Shown: positions 11,060-22,485 of the stretch, in pieces
How positions within the stretch are numbered: position 1 is the stretch's first letter
Layout: each line of letters starts with the position of its first letter
NCBI GenBank assembly: GCA_031771865.1
Contig: JASISA010000025.1
Span: forward strand, 1,922,001-1,986,000
Origin: Nothophaeocryptopus gaeumannii
Lineage: Eukaryota > Ascomycota > Dothideomycetes > Mycosphaerellales > Mycosphaerellaceae
Direction: 5' to 3'
DNA length: 64,000 bases
Translations under genes and position numbers: made by a program
Notes under the pieces: generated by a model
Seen by the model: only the letters and a program-made list of their open reading frames with translations
Told to the model about the DNA's origin: nothing
Databases searched by the model: none

Positions 11060-12350
11060 TGTCAACGGCGGCGTGAGCACCAGTGTGAAGAGCAAAAAGA
11101 GTCTTATTGCTTCTAGAGCTCAGTGCTTCGAAGGGAGTGATTCGGGTACGTTCCTCTGTCCTCCAAGTGAACACTATGTCCCACCCTATGAGTGCCCACG
11201 CATCTTCAACACGCTCCTGACCCACGCCTGGGCTCATGTGGAGATCGCATTCGAGTATCTCCCGCGACAATACGCAGCAGCTATCATGCACCGGGAGAGA
11301 AACGTCTGACATTTGGGGCAGTTTGGGCACAAGAAGGAGAGACGCGAGAGGAAAATAGTAAAGATTATTGAGAAACGGCTGCAGATGGAGGCCCAGACGA
11401 ATAGAATTGAGCTCGAGGCATTGGAATGGATCCTGGCGAAGAGAGTGAGGAAGGAGGCGACTTGAAGAGGGGAATTGGGAGGACGAGTACGAGGGAGATG
11501 GAAAGGACGATTCTGATCGAATGAGTTTACGTATTGCCGCATCAACTCTTTAACGACCGTCTACGTACATCTCCAGAAGCAGCCCGAGTGCCACACAGCC
11601 GAGCTCACGACCGCTAGAGTAAAAAGGTTGTCTTTTGCGAGCGCTCATGATACGAAAGTTTGGAATGAAGATCGAGAGACCACGCTTTTGTACAGACCGT
11701 GCCCTTGAGCTCGAACCTGAGCGGTCCTGACATTGTGTAGCGTTGGAGAGCAGACCTTTTGCACATCGCCCCAATTATCACATCTGCCCTTCGATACGAG
11801 CCCCAGACAGTAAGCTGGATAATTAGGAGCGATGAAGACCCAAGGTCTTAGAAGCCATTGAGACATTCCTCTTCGATTTCTTGCTTGTCGCTGAGACATG
11901 TCTCTAAGCAAAGTCTGTCGTCTTTTATCTGACGAGTATGAAAATCCTTCTCGACACTCCCAGCTGATCTAGAATCCGTCCAAATAGCTCGTTCGCCCAT
12001 GGAAACGAAAAATCTGCTTTGTTACAGTAGGGAAATTTCTTTGTACCGTTGTGTAGAAGGTAAAGGATCTTGTCAACAGCCTCTGCTTCTTTGTGAGAGC
12101 AAAACGATGTTCACACAATAGGCTTGTCATCGTGAACAAAGCGCTGTGTCTCAGAAAGAAGGGCATTTATCTTCTCCAGTAGTCGCCCTCTACTTGGCTT
12201 CCCTCTCCCCTTCAGATCTTACATCGCTCAGAGAGACAACATCGCATAGCTCCAGTGCTGGCATTGGATCACGATAGCTTCTAATCTCTCGACGATCGCA
12301 ACGATCAAGCCACTTGCTCAAGACATCCAGCACTCCTGAAATCTTTCAAC
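11060..12350. other. Intergenic, no gene seen
   Basis: About 1.3 kb between two co-oriented unknown genes. Short open frames show no motif. Confidence 0.5.
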
Positions 12351-13871
12351 ATGAGCTCAACCAGACCCGACGGTCATCCGACCCGAATGAATAGCAGAAG
12401 AAGATCTCCTGAGGCCTGGCAGCGCCACGGCTTCAACAGCAAAGAGGAATTCGAAGCAGCCTTGGCAGCAAACCAGGATCGTATCAATCATACTTATGCC
12501 CCGTGGATGATGCACACTCAGAATAACACATCAGAGTCAGTACGTCGTCCATCAACTCGTGGCCATCCTGACATTCTCTCACTGGCAGCAGCTCCTGGCG
12601 ATTCTCATACCTCAATTCCAACAATCTCATTGGAAGAGGCACAAGCACGACAGCGTGCTCAGACGGAAGCCTACCTAGCCAATCGTTCAAGACGCTATCC
12701 TCAAGATCTTGCTGAGCGTCAACGTCGCGAAGCCCAAGACCACTTGGAAGCCGAGCGACAGCGATTTACGGATCTCGCTGACAAGGCTCAAGATGCCAAT
12801 CAAGCACGGCGACAAGCTGGAGCCCTACAAGCATCCCAGCCGGCCAAGCATGATGAACACTATCACTATCACTCTGCTTGGAAGGCTCAGAAGGCTATAT
12901 TCACCGGCAACGCAGCCTTCGCAGGTACACCCAAGGAGTTTCTCCTGAAGAAATTCGGCAATGAGTTGGTACCAGAAGACTTCGTCAAGAGAAATCGTGG
13001 GTCTAGGTGGTTCAAGCCAGAGCAGCGAACCGGAAAACTCCAGGACTCTATGCCTGTTTCAAAGCCAGCGGTAAGCCAGAGGAAGAATGGTGAGAGGACA
13101 TTGCCAATGCTGACAACACCAGAACAACGTCCGGACGTTCAAGCTTCTCAGCCAGTACCTGCGGCACAGCCTGTCGAGAAGAGCTCAAGACGACAGGTTG
13201 TCCAATCGACTTTCGGTGCAATCATCGCTGCCGGTATGAAGACTCCTTCTCCTGAGAACTCACCTCCAGCACCATCATCTCCGCCGGCTGAAGCCGAGAA
13301 AGTTGAAGAGCTAACACCGGATTGCAAGTCCAGGAATCGCCGAATGACAATGATGCCGGATGATGGAGACAAGTTGAGGCTGCAGTCCACCTACGGACCG
13401 AGCATTCTCGACATGTACCTAAAGTCTCCCAGCCCCAATTTTGACGATGAGGACGCTACAGAGAGCTTCGGCTATCCTCCAGACAACACGGTCTCACGAG
13501 ATGACTTCCCCCTCTCAGCCACCAACAGCCGCTGGTCCGCTTCAACGCAAGCCGAGATAAATCGTCTCAAGTCCATTGATCTCGACGACGACAGCCGACC
13601 AGAGTTGACAGTCGATACGCACATCCGTCCAGGTCACACATCTTGGACCGCCACTCACATCAGTGACGCCAACACCATCGACTCTTGGTACACCAGACAA
13701 GAGCGAGTCGATTCCGAACGGCAGGATGAGGATGACGCCGCGGTGTTGATGCAGCGATTGGAGATTGCCCGGAGAACTGGACGGAACGTGAAGACTCCTA
13801 GCCCGAAGGAGGAGAGCTTCTTTCCGCAGTCTCCCAGAGCTCCGGGTGATATGCAGGGCGGCTGGATCTAA
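12351..13871 (+). CDS. Unknown low-complexity protein 2
   Basis: Single exon, 506 aa, starting MSSTRPDGHPTRM. A Gln/Arg/Ala-rich probable coiled coil spans about residues 90-155 (EEAQARQRAQTEAYL, ERQRREAQDHLEAERQRF). It is followed by YHYHSAWKAQKAIFTGNAAF and a Pro/Ser-rich, acidic, probably disordered C-terminal half (TPSPENSPPAPSSPP, MYLKSPSPNFDDED). No catalytic motif, signal peptide or membrane segment is visible. Several SP/TP sites would suit proline-directed kinases. Function unknown; it belongs to a row of four similar-looking genes on the same strand. Confidence 0.7.
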   Translation: MSSTRPDGHPTRMNSRRRSPEAWQRHGFNSKEEFEAALAANQDRINHTYAPWMMHTQNNTSESVRRPSTRGHPDILSLAAAPGDSHTSIPTISLEEAQARQRAQTEAYLANRSRRYPQDLAERQRREAQDHLEAERQRFTDLADKAQDANQARRQAGALQASQPAKHDEHYHYHSAWKAQKAIFTGNAAFAGTPKEFLLKKFGNELVPEDFVKRNRGSRWFKPEQRTGKLQDSMPVSKPAVSQRKNGERTLPMLTTPEQRPDVQASQPVPAAQPVEKSSRRQVVQSTFGAIIAAGMKTPSPENSPPAPSSPPAEAEKVEELTPDCKSRNRRMTMMPDDGDKLRLQSTYGPSILDMYLKSPSPNFDDEDATESFGYPPDNTVSRDDFPLSATNSRWSASTQAEINRLKSIDLDDDSRPELTVDTHIRPGHTSWTATHISDANTIDSWYTRQERVDSERQDEDDAAVLMQRLEIARRTGRNVKTPSPKEESFFPQSPRAPGDMQGGWI

Positions 13872-15100
13872 AGGTCTGACGATTGATGACCTGAAGATGG
13901 CTGATGACTCACGGCGTTCGATGATCTATGACTGACGAACGAATGTTTCATGAGATCATATTGTACGAGGTGGAAATCTGCTTTTCGGTAATGGTCTACG
14001 TTAATAATACGGTAATGTCTTGACTTCTTGGCTCTGGGCGTTTGGGAGGCAAATACGGCATGGCAATGGAAGCGGGATTCGCCCAGAACTGACTTACTTT
14101 CCCACGTCCCCCTGTTTCGACCATCTCCGTAAAATATTGTTAGCACAACTTGTAAATGTGAGAGGATCGTTTGACTTACTTGGTCAATGGTCTCGAAGCC
14201 ACGTCCGTGGCGGCATCATATTGAACACTGTCTCTTCTGAATCAACACTTGTTGCACCTTCGCAGCAGTGATAAAGATTGACTATTCCTGACCTTTCTCT
14301 GATCTCCTCGTCAGTGCCAGTCTCTTCTACAACACTTAACAAAGGCACTCACCGTATATACACCGTAGGTGCCCATGCCCGAACTCTACATCTTAACTGA
14401 AGCTGACTCTGTGACCAGACATCCACTCAGTATACTCCAGCGAACTAGGACTTCGTTGTTCTGTCACTTGCGCGAAAGGCTCAGGGCTGTGGTTTTGTCT
14501 TCAGAGTGGAAGCCATTGTGTGCTTTCTTCCAATTTCGAGCAACGTCTCACAACGGCTGTTGCTCTGCACAATGATCTTCTCTTTCCCAATCCCTTCCAC
14601 AATGCCACGGTCGCCGGCGGCTCAGGACGGTAGAATGACAGCGGCACTCCGTTCGAATGCCTTATTCTCATCTCTGATACCATTTACAATGCCACTTTCG
14701 CCAGGAGTACAAGACAGCAGATCGACTGCGGCCCCCGAGCTAATGCCTTTCTCCTTCCCACCACACCTTGTCCTGCCTCAGGTACAACGACGAGTGAATA
14801 GAGAGATGAAGGCAGAATGCGTTGTGTTCCCGCTTCACGATGCTCTTTTCGCTGGAGGTGTTGTGTGTCGTGGTCGTTCTGGCCGAACCATTAAGAGGAG
14901 CTGAGACTTGGTTCTCTGATCTTCTCTCGGTTCCTTCACATACAATTCACACGAGATTCGAAGAGCCAACTTCAAACCGAGCGACCTATTTACAGTCAGC
15001 ACAAGCAAGCCTCAACGAGTCTCGACTTACACCCAAGATCGACATACCGATCACCAGCACCACTTCAACCTCCACTCATCCAGACAGCAGGACTGCCAGG
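13872..15100. other. Intergenic; leader segment shared with the next gene's upstream region
   Basis: 1.2 kb without a supported gene. The stretch at about 14833-14873 closely resembles 17200-17240 upstream of unknown protein 4, and the following CT-rich leader is also similar, which points to an old tandem duplication. Confidence 0.55.
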
Positions 15101-16345
15101 ATGAAGACAACCATGCGATACGCTCCTCAAGAGCAATCCCACCATAAGGAGCATTCATGGAATGCCTTCGACACCTGCGTCAAATCCGTAGCCAACTGCT
15201 ACGGTATGACAACCCGACAAATCGATAATCTCACAGATCGATTCAACGAGGCAGCCAACACCGCCAAGCAAGCCTTTTTGAATGCTTGGGAGGAGGGTAA
15301 GCCGAACCCATCAATCGAGGATACCACGGTGTATCCTCACTGCTTCAAACCAAAGAAGCAGTCTTCTTCAATCTGCCGTGATCCATGGAGCATGGCAGTG
15401 GAGCTTCAACCACCCCTTCCCGCTCGCCTCCAGCTTGGCCCAAGCGACGTGCAGTCCAATACCGGACTGGCACCAGGCCAATTCCACTCTGGCCTAGGTG
15501 ACATTCTTCCGATTCACGTGGCACAGACCCGCAAGCGATCGGCACTTGAGGACGCGGAGCCACCACCAGCTCATGCCCAAGACCGTCGCGATACGAGATG
15601 GTCGGACTTCATCAACTCCGCCTCGCCAATCAATGAGCCACGTAGACCGGAGCCAGTTCGTAGGAATAGCAGCCGCATGAGCAGGAGAAGACCAGCGCGA
15701 AAGCTCGCAGAGATCGAGGTGCAGAAGACGATGCCTTTGCCATTCTTCCCAGGCAAGGTATCATCGCACACTCGAACGCCACAGCAATCGCCAACCCGAA
15801 TAAGCTGGAGAGGCACAGTGACATCGCCTGCATCTCCTCGCCCATCAATCAGCGACGAGGACATCCGCTACGTTCGATCCGGTCGGCCAGTGGCTCGCAG
15901 AACCGTGAACCGACATTCAATCTCAGCTTCCATGAACTCTGACTGGTGCAGCGATTCCGCATTGCAGTACGATCGTGACACCTGGACCTCGGCGGAACTG
16001 ACCAGCGGCTTCGGCGATGTGACGCCGCCCTCTTCAATCATCTCAACCCCAACACCACTGCGGCGCGCTGAGCAATACCTCAAGCCGCATCCCGAGGTCC
16101 AACTGAGAACTCCGCCTCGCCAGATGCAACCATCAGCGACAGAGCACAAGCAGCCAACAAGTGCTCCTTGGCCGGCTGAGTGGTTCACTGGCTCCAGCGG
16201 GGCCAGCCGCATCCAGAAGATAGAGGGAGGTAGATGGCCAAACACGGGAGGCAGGCGAGCTGAGCTGAGATCGCCAAACAACAATACCACCACTAGATGT
16301 TTGACGATACGACGGCTCGATGAGCTCCCCTGCGTGAGAGCATGA
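15101..16345 (+). CDS. Unknown low-complexity protein 3
   Basis: Single exon, 414 aa from MKTTMRYAPQEQ. The frame is open from 14822, but the upstream part reads like leader DNA and is similar to non-coding DNA before the next gene, so the later ATG was preferred. An N-terminal helical segment (NAFDTCVKSVANCYGMTTRQ...FNEAANTAKQAFLNAW) is followed by a Pro/Ser/Arg-rich, probably disordered tail (RRNSSRMSRRRPARKL, TPPSSIISTPTPLRRAEQYL). No known family was recognised. Confidence 0.6.
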   Translation: MKTTMRYAPQEQSHHKEHSWNAFDTCVKSVANCYGMTTRQIDNLTDRFNEAANTAKQAFLNAWEEGKPNPSIEDTTVYPHCFKPKKQSSSICRDPWSMAVELQPPLPARLQLGPSDVQSNTGLAPGQFHSGLGDILPIHVAQTRKRSALEDAEPPPAHAQDRRDTRWSDFINSASPINEPRRPEPVRRNSSRMSRRRPARKLAEIEVQKTMPLPFFPGKVSSHTRTPQQSPTRISWRGTVTSPASPRPSISDEDIRYVRSGRPVARRTVNRHSISASMNSDWCSDSALQYDRDTWTSAELTSGFGDVTPPSSIISTPTPLRRAEQYLKPHPEVQLRTPPRQMQPSATEHKQPTSAPWPAEWFTGSSGASRIQKIEGGRWPNTGGRRAELRSPNNNTTTRCLTIRRLDELPCVRA

Positions 16346-17441
16346 TAGAGAATGATGTACTCAATAGATGAATACCAGATCGATGAGTTCGGCGGCACAT
16401 TGTCTTTGCTTTTATATCGGATTTGGGTTTTGCATTGCATCGGGTAGGATGGGTAACGGAACAGGCCGGGCAAAACATCAATAAACACTTCGAGACTACG
16501 ACTTACCTTACACTCTTCAATTTCCTTTCCCTCTCCGCCTTCATGAAGCCCAAACTTGAATATACGAATGTTAGCTCAATCTCTGCTTCGGCGTTCATGG
16601 CTGCGAGACTCACGTTTTCCATGCGTTGTCGACAAAGCACAGACCAACGCGGCTGTTTCGTTGTCTCATGTCAGCGCGAGACAACGCACCTCCGGTAGAT
16701 GCTGAGACTTCAACTGTGTTCTCCTCGCATGCTCTGTGCTGTTTCATCTTCTCGTTCATCTTTCCACTCTCCTCAGTCTGTTCAATCTAGTCCTATATAC
16801 ACACCGTCAGTGCAAACTTGCTGCGTCAGCACAATCTTCTCGGTAGGTTGGCACAGCCAAGACAGAATTTACGATCGGTATATCGCCGGAGGATTCCTAG
16901 TCATGGCATCGGACGGGGAAGCAGCACGGGCGAGCAATGCCAGTCAACTTTCACGACAAAGCCCAACGAAACATGAGAGTCCTATCGGCGCGGACAATTG
17001 CATGGTCTTCGGTAGATCTCGTGTCTCGCTTCGAAAGGACATGGCCCGCAGGTCTCTACGATGGCATTCCTGGCTCGGATAACGCCATTGAAGAGGGCAC
17101 TGTGACTTTCTCCCAGGTCCACTGAGCCTTGGCGGAGCGTCTTGGTGGCCGTCCGGACGTCGAGTGAATAGCGTTGTGAGAGGTGAAGCGATGGCATCCA
17201 CTTCACAATGCTCTTGTCACTGGGATGTGTCGTGTGTCGGGGGAAGATCAAAAAGGTCTTCAGAAAACCCATCTGAGGATCTTTCTCTCTTCCCGCTTCT
17301 CCAACTTGACAGACCTCGATAGACACTTTTGAAGCACACTCGATTCCCAGAAAGCCAGGAACAGCACACAGCAATAGATCTATCATCATCAGCACAACGA
17401 GAAACGGGACCACATTTACCACTCTTCTTGACAGAATAGAT
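16346..17441. other. Intergenic; duplicated leader segment
   Basis: 1.1 kb without a supported gene. 17200-17240 resembles 14833-14873 upstream of unknown protein 3. Confidence 0.55.
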
Positions 17442-18713
17442 ATGTCTGCCAACAAGGACACACCACAGCCATCCGAGATGGCAATCTCCTCGCCACCAAG
17501 CCAGACTGAGGCACCACCCTCAGTCTTGCAGTCCGTCATGACCATCCTTCGACCGATCTCCCCAGGATCAGACTCAGAGCAGGACACCTTCCCATCAAGC
17601 CCAATGATGAGCCAGCTGGATCTCGAGCCAACTTCGCCAACCATGCCGTTTCAGCGGGCCATCCAAAGCTGGAGTCCGATCCCGACGCCGCCCGGGTACT
17701 CAGGCGCATTTCGCGCTCCAAACCACACCACCATGGACAGGTTTGAGCAGTACCCTGCAGAGAGACCCCAGACAGCAGCCCAAGAGGAAGCCGAGATGAC
17801 AGTCGAGCTGGAGATCGAGAGACCGGCGGTTCCAGGGAGATCACAGACCGAGCAACTCACACGCCCTTCGCGTTTCCAAAAGAACATGAGCGTGTCGGGT
17901 TTCTCATACAGCTCTCAGAAATCCCAGGGCGCCAACCAGTACTCAACGCAGCACAACAAGCGCAGATTGTCGGTCTTCAAGAACAAGACGACTGGCTACG
18001 TGGAGAAGACAGCGGCATTCTTCGACAAGGTGGAGGCGTTTGCCTCGAAGGCGCTGAACAGCACTTCGGCATCCAGCACGCCTCTTCCAGTACCACCGGG
18101 CCGTCTGCCATTGGGACTTCAAATCAATACCCCACTCCAGCCTGGCCATCGGCACCCAACCTTAGGCTATCTCCGACCGATTCTCGAAGCCCAGATTTAC
18201 CGGGACGAGATCAAGGCAGCCGAGATGGCTCGTCTTTTCGGAGATGGTGTCTCGACTGGCTCAGAAGACAGGGAGCAGATGGTCGTCACTGCAGATCAGC
18301 GCACACACGAGTCTCAAGCACCAACCCAGGAGAGTTTCCTAGAGGTCCCTCGTCGCAAGCCAGTACTACCTGCGGCATCCGCACAGCTGCCAGAGACTCG
18401 GCGGAAGCCAGTGCCAGCTCGAAAGGTCCTCATCGTACGCAAAGATGGATCTGCTCTGAACATGGCCGGAAAGAGCTTCCTCTGGGACAAGACGGCGCCG
18501 CCGTCTCCCAGCCCGGCTCCACGACCATCACCGCTAGCACCACGTCTGCCAATCCTGGACTTCGGACGGCGATCTGACCTCGCAAGCGGCTCGACCCAAG
18601 AGCCATTCGAATCGCCTGATCGAGTGCCCGGCATGTGGGCCATGTTCGCGGCACAGACGGACGGCATAGTTGGCCAGAGTCCAGGCCCACAGCGCAGCAA
18701 GCCAGTGGAATAG
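17442..18713 (+). CDS. Unknown low-complexity protein 4
   Basis: Single exon, 423 aa, starting MSANKDTPQPSEM. Pro/Ser/Thr-rich throughout (PISPGSDSEQDTFPSSPM, PSPSPAPRPSPLAPRLP), with a short predicted helix GYVEKTAAFFDKVEAFASKAL near residues 185-205. The motif AGKSFLWDKTAPP resembles ESRFLWDTAKPK of the protein at 9589. Many SP/TP dipeptides suggest a phosphorylated, disordered protein. No catalytic motif, signal or membrane segment was seen. The upstream DNA is partly duplicated from that of the gene at 15101. Confidence 0.68.
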   Translation: MSANKDTPQPSEMAISSPPSQTEAPPSVLQSVMTILRPISPGSDSEQDTFPSSPMMSQLDLEPTSPTMPFQRAIQSWSPIPTPPGYSGAFRAPNHTTMDRFEQYPAERPQTAAQEEAEMTVELEIERPAVPGRSQTEQLTRPSRFQKNMSVSGFSYSSQKSQGANQYSTQHNKRRLSVFKNKTTGYVEKTAAFFDKVEAFASKALNSTSASSTPLPVPPGRLPLGLQINTPLQPGHRHPTLGYLRPILEAQIYRDEIKAAEMARLFGDGVSTGSEDREQMVVTADQRTHESQAPTQESFLEVPRRKPVLPAASAQLPETRRKPVPARKVLIVRKDGSALNMAGKSFLWDKTAPPSPSPAPRPSPLAPRLPILDFGRRSDLASGSTQEPFESPDRVPGMWAMFAAQTDGIVGQSPGPQRSKPVE

Positions 18714-19625
18714 CCTGATCGAGCCCTCGACTGGTGGACGAAGTTCGATGCGGAGACTGCTGGCGCTATGCGACAGACACCGGGTCCTCCACGCCGCAAG
18801 TCGTAGAGAGATCCAGGGCTGATTCGAGATTGCGGGAGGCCAGTGAGGTGGCATGATGTAACGGATGAATGATGTATGAGAGAGCGTCTCGCCCGGTATG
18901 GCGAAATTGTGCTTTTCGTGCTTGGGAACCCGGACAGGGTAAAGTTATTCGCATTGTTTGTTGACTGTTGGGGTCTTTGACAGATTCGGGGTATGCACGA
19001 GATTTGATCGCTTGTCTTCCTTTTGCGAACGCCATGGGAGGAGGCCTGTGACGGATAGTCAGGAATCCATGATTGTAACGACTTACTTATTTCCAATTCT
19101 TCATTTTCTCCCACTTTGAGCTCAACACTCAATGAACATCCAATGTCATCATGCGGCAGTGACGCAGGGTGGACGTTCGAGCCGCAGGGCACCCTCTTGC
19201 TGCAGATGACCTCGCGCTGGAATAGATAAGGTTAGGAAGGTAGAGGTCTTGAATGATTCTGGCCCCAAAGGGCCGGGAAATGAGCTCAGTAATACGCAGA
19301 AGGGGGTTGATGATGTCTGGCCTTTGCTGGAGGGGAATCTTGGGAAATAGATGTTAGTTGGATGTCTGTATCGTGTCGTGGAGTCGTGGACGCGCCTGAT
19401 GTTTACTCGCACTTATTCAGCACGCCTTGTCACATGATTGTATCTTAGCCTGAGGCACCAGTCCCGTCTCTAACAACAGCCCTCACTTCCATGAAACTCC
19501 TACAGACCCTTTCTCAGACACTCGCTTTCACGACAACAAGATATCAAGAACGCGGACAATACGGTCCGCGCATGATGTGATGAGATGGCTGAGTGAGCCG
19601 GTGAGGCTTCCATGACTTCCGAGCC
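18714..19625. other. Intergenic, no gene seen
   Basis: About 900 bp. A 292-codon minus-strand frame (18314-19192) mostly overlaps gene 4 antisense and is not supported. Confidence 0.5.
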
Positions 19626-19937
19626 ATGCAAAAAGGCTTCCAAAACTTCCGTAACCGCACTCGTGGCGGGGAAGCGGAAGCGAAGAATCTCTTCAATAAC
19701 CAATACCTACCTTTTGCTTTGTTCTGTCCCGATCTTAGACGTGTGAAGGGAAATGGGCTTCGGGTGGCTGTTGCGGCTGGTACGAGGACGGGAGATGCCT
19801 GGTATGGACGGACTGCGAGGGAGCAGAAGGAGGTATTGGGTTGTGAGTATTATGAGTTTTTGGGGAACCGTGCTGGGTTTGAGTTGGAGCCGGAGGTATC
19901 TGGGGAGAGGATGGTGGAGGTTTTAGATGAGAGTTAG
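19626..19937 (+). pseudogene. C-terminal fragment of an alpha/beta-hydrolase-like gene
   Basis: The 103-codon frame contains GLRVAVAAGTRTGDAWYGRT, then EVLGCEYYEFLGNRAGF and PEVSGERMVEVL. This matches the usual end of alpha/beta hydrolases in which a strand (RVAVAAG) and a later strand (YYEFLGNR, normally with a His) close the fold. The expected catalytic His after FLGN is Arg, and no N-terminal hydrolase half or nucleophile elbow (GxSxG) is found upstream. A truncated, dead copy is the simplest reading. Confidence 0.42.
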
Positions 19938-20149
19938 TTAAAGCGTGAAGTCGATATGGCTAATGACTTTTGAGATACACTGCGCTCAGCGTGAGCTAGC
20001 CGGCGTCCCACTGGAATGTCCCAGTTCTGATCTCGTTTCCATTATCTCAACCCGCTCATGAAGAAAATCAAAGTCCATCGCTCATTTGACGTCTCCTGTC
20101 TCCCACTTACCACCCCTCAGCTCGTCCATTGTTCCGGTCTACCCGGAAT

Positions 20150-21446
20150 TCAGATGTCGACCTTGTCAGCTCTGTCCTCCTCATAGAGCTCCTCAAAAGA
20201 AGGGTCCTTCATGTCAAAGATGGACGTCTGAGCTAGGATGCTCAACCCCTCACTGATCTCCTCAGCGCCCTCCACCGTGTGCTTTGTATATGGCGCGCTA
20301 ATCCCGAAACCACTTCCCTCTCCAAGGAACTTCACGGTGGACTTATCCAGCCTCATTTGTTCAAGCATCGCCCTGAAGATCCCCTGCCAGGTTTCCTCTT
20401 CTGACAGATAGGTGAACCCGAAATGGAGCTCCTTTGCGCTATGGCCGTGGTCGGACAAGAACCTGCGCAAAGTCGCTGGTCGGAACGAGCCAGACCTAAA
20501 AGAGATGGTCTTCAATGGATGTGTCTTGAAGATGTCAAGGAATTCTTCCGGCACGTCGTGCATCTCATTCCCTGGAATCCAGTTGTAACCTCTTTTGCAG
20601 TCGTAAGGGAAAGAAAGAAGAATGTGCTCGAGCTTCTCAGCTGATGCCATAGCCTTGGCGAAGTTTCCCATGCCAGCAACGCCGTCTTCCTTGTGTGTAC
20701 AAGACATCTTCATCTCCAGAGTCGTGAGACTTGCAAAGCAACGCTCTAACTTGACTTGGCTGGATCCGGTCAATGTGAACGAGGCGAAGGCATTCAATGG
20801 GTGGCCGTCCCACAGCTGAAGTTCCGTGACTGGGAACGATGCTTCGGCCATACACGAAAGCACAGAGCGAGCCAGGCGGTCACTTGACAACCCCCTTCAA
20901 GATGGGGCACACGGCATGGAGTGGAAAGCTTGTGCCGCTGCTCAAATTGCGCCATAAGGTGCGTGCGCCGTATGCGAGTTGGCAGCGGTGGTCGAAGCCC
21001 ATGACGCTTAATTTTGGGGACAGTCCAGCTGCTGCGAGGTTGTACAAGACGTCGGTGATGAGAGATGCAACCAAGTTCCCGCTGGCAAGGGCCTTACTCT
21101 CGAGATTCGAGCGCTTGCAGACTTTTGTATACTCTTGAGCCTTCTTCTTATCGCGCCTCACATTTCTGTTAATGAGTGCAGAATTGAAACCAGCCTCAAC
21201 CGCGACAAACTCAATATGTCGAATCTTGTCTCGAAGATGCGGGATCTTGGTGATCTCGGCTAGAGCCTGCAGAGAGTATCTGGTCGTAAGGTGGATGCGG
21301 TGGGTAAAGAAGGTGCTTCTGAAGACCGGATCGGCGGACTTTTCGAGGTCTTTCGAGACCGAGCGAAAGGAGAGCAGATCCTGTCGCGGAAGGTGCTCGG
21401 CGATCGCGGTCTGCATCTCTGCAGGTATGGTGGCGACTGTAGGCAT
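20150..21446 (-). pseudogene. F-box-type protein gene, copy 1 (one-base frameshift)
   Basis: The start MPTVATIPAEMQ opens an F-box-like helix pair (IPAEMQTAIAEHLPRQDLLSFRSV), then the family signature FFTHRIHLTTRYSL. After 188 codons the frame stops at 20880. Overlapping it, a second frame carries LSSDRLARSVLSCMAEASF onward to 20150 (about 240 codons), ending with a VEGAEEISEGLSIL segment found in the other copies. The run GGGGG at about 20886-20890 explains the shift: with four G the two frames join as PILKGLSSDRLARSV. F-box proteins normally recruit substrates to SCF ubiquitin ligases; this group is not assigned further. The lesion could be real or a homopolymer sequencing error. Confidence 0.62.
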
Positions 21447-21900
21447 TGTCTTGTGTGCTTGCTGCAGGTAGGCAATGGTGGGCGACGTTGGCGGTTGATG
21501 TTAGAAGATGATTTCGGGGCCTGATGTTGGCAGTTGAAGTTGACGTCGAGGTTTTGCTCGTCAAGATCTGAGTTTTAGTGCGCGAGGTGCCAAGCTCTTG
21601 CATGTGAAAGTGTGCGTGATGTGACAGGCCAATCGCATGTGAATAGCCCACAGCCGCGATGAGAACGATGCTGGGATGGATTCGGTCCGCGAGACTATAA
21701 GCTGTTTTCCAAGACATCCTCACTACCTAGTTCGGACCCGGTAGTTTGCCTAAGGTGTGAGAAACCAGAGCCAGCCCCTCATCATTTCGAACGCCCCGAT
21801 CGCTCACGGATGGGTGACCATAGCGTCTGGACACTATGCTCCCAGCTCACAAACTGCTTAGCAAAGCTTTCAAAACCACCAGCTGTCATCGCTCTCTCCC
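21447..21900. other. Intergenic between two F-box-type copies
   Basis: About 450 bp; it contains the promoter of copy 1. No gene seen. Confidence 0.5.
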
Positions 21901-22485
21901 TCATGCTGTCCCCCATCCTCGTTCCATCCTCACTCGATAGCTGGGAGTATTGCAATCGACCGAATGTGCCGTCTGTACTATGTCCATTAACCCAGCCTTG
22001 ACTTCTTCACGCCCTCTGAACAACCATTCAGATTCATCGTTCCTTCCTCGAATACTGCACTCATAATCACCATCTTCCAAGTCGAACAGTCGGATTTCGT
22101 CGAGCGCAGTAGTAGCAGCGATGCCTCGAAGAACGCCCGGCCAGGATGATATATCTGGCCAAGACGGATATAACTGGGTAGCCCAGATACGCCTCTGTCC
22201 AATAGGCCTTCGTAGGTCATCCCGCTCCGTGATGACCAGCTGCATCTCTCGCACCTTGCTCCCCAGCCTCCCATCTTCAGCGATGTCGCGCAATGCATTC
22301 AGTGAGTAAGAAGTGCTAAGGTGGCGGCGCGTCGTGAAGAAGCGTGGGACGAAGATTTAGTCGACCTTATTACAGACTTGACGGCAGGTGGATCGTAAAT
22401 CGAGCAAATCTCCATCAGCGACTCGGTCTGCGATATCTTGTAGAAGTTCAGCCGCCAGCACTGCCAGGCCCTTAGTGGCCGCCAT
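21901..22485 (-). pseudogene. F-box-type protein gene, copy 2 (stop codon and internal deletion)
   Basis: ATG at 22485 (MAATKGLAVLAAELLQDIAD) opens an F-box-like segment (DLLDLRSTCRQV). Codon 43 is TAA (22357-22359). The same frame continues with the family signature FFTTRRHLSTSYSLNALRDI, then jumps to the C-terminal family segment EWLFRGREEVKAGLMDIV and ends at 21901. At about 194 codons it is less than half the length of the other two copies, so the central part is deleted. Certainly non-functional as read. Confidence 0.65.

Noticed and set aside
18314..19192. 292-codon minus-strand frame
   Set aside because: Mostly antisense to unknown gene 4 and low-complexity; no splice or start support.
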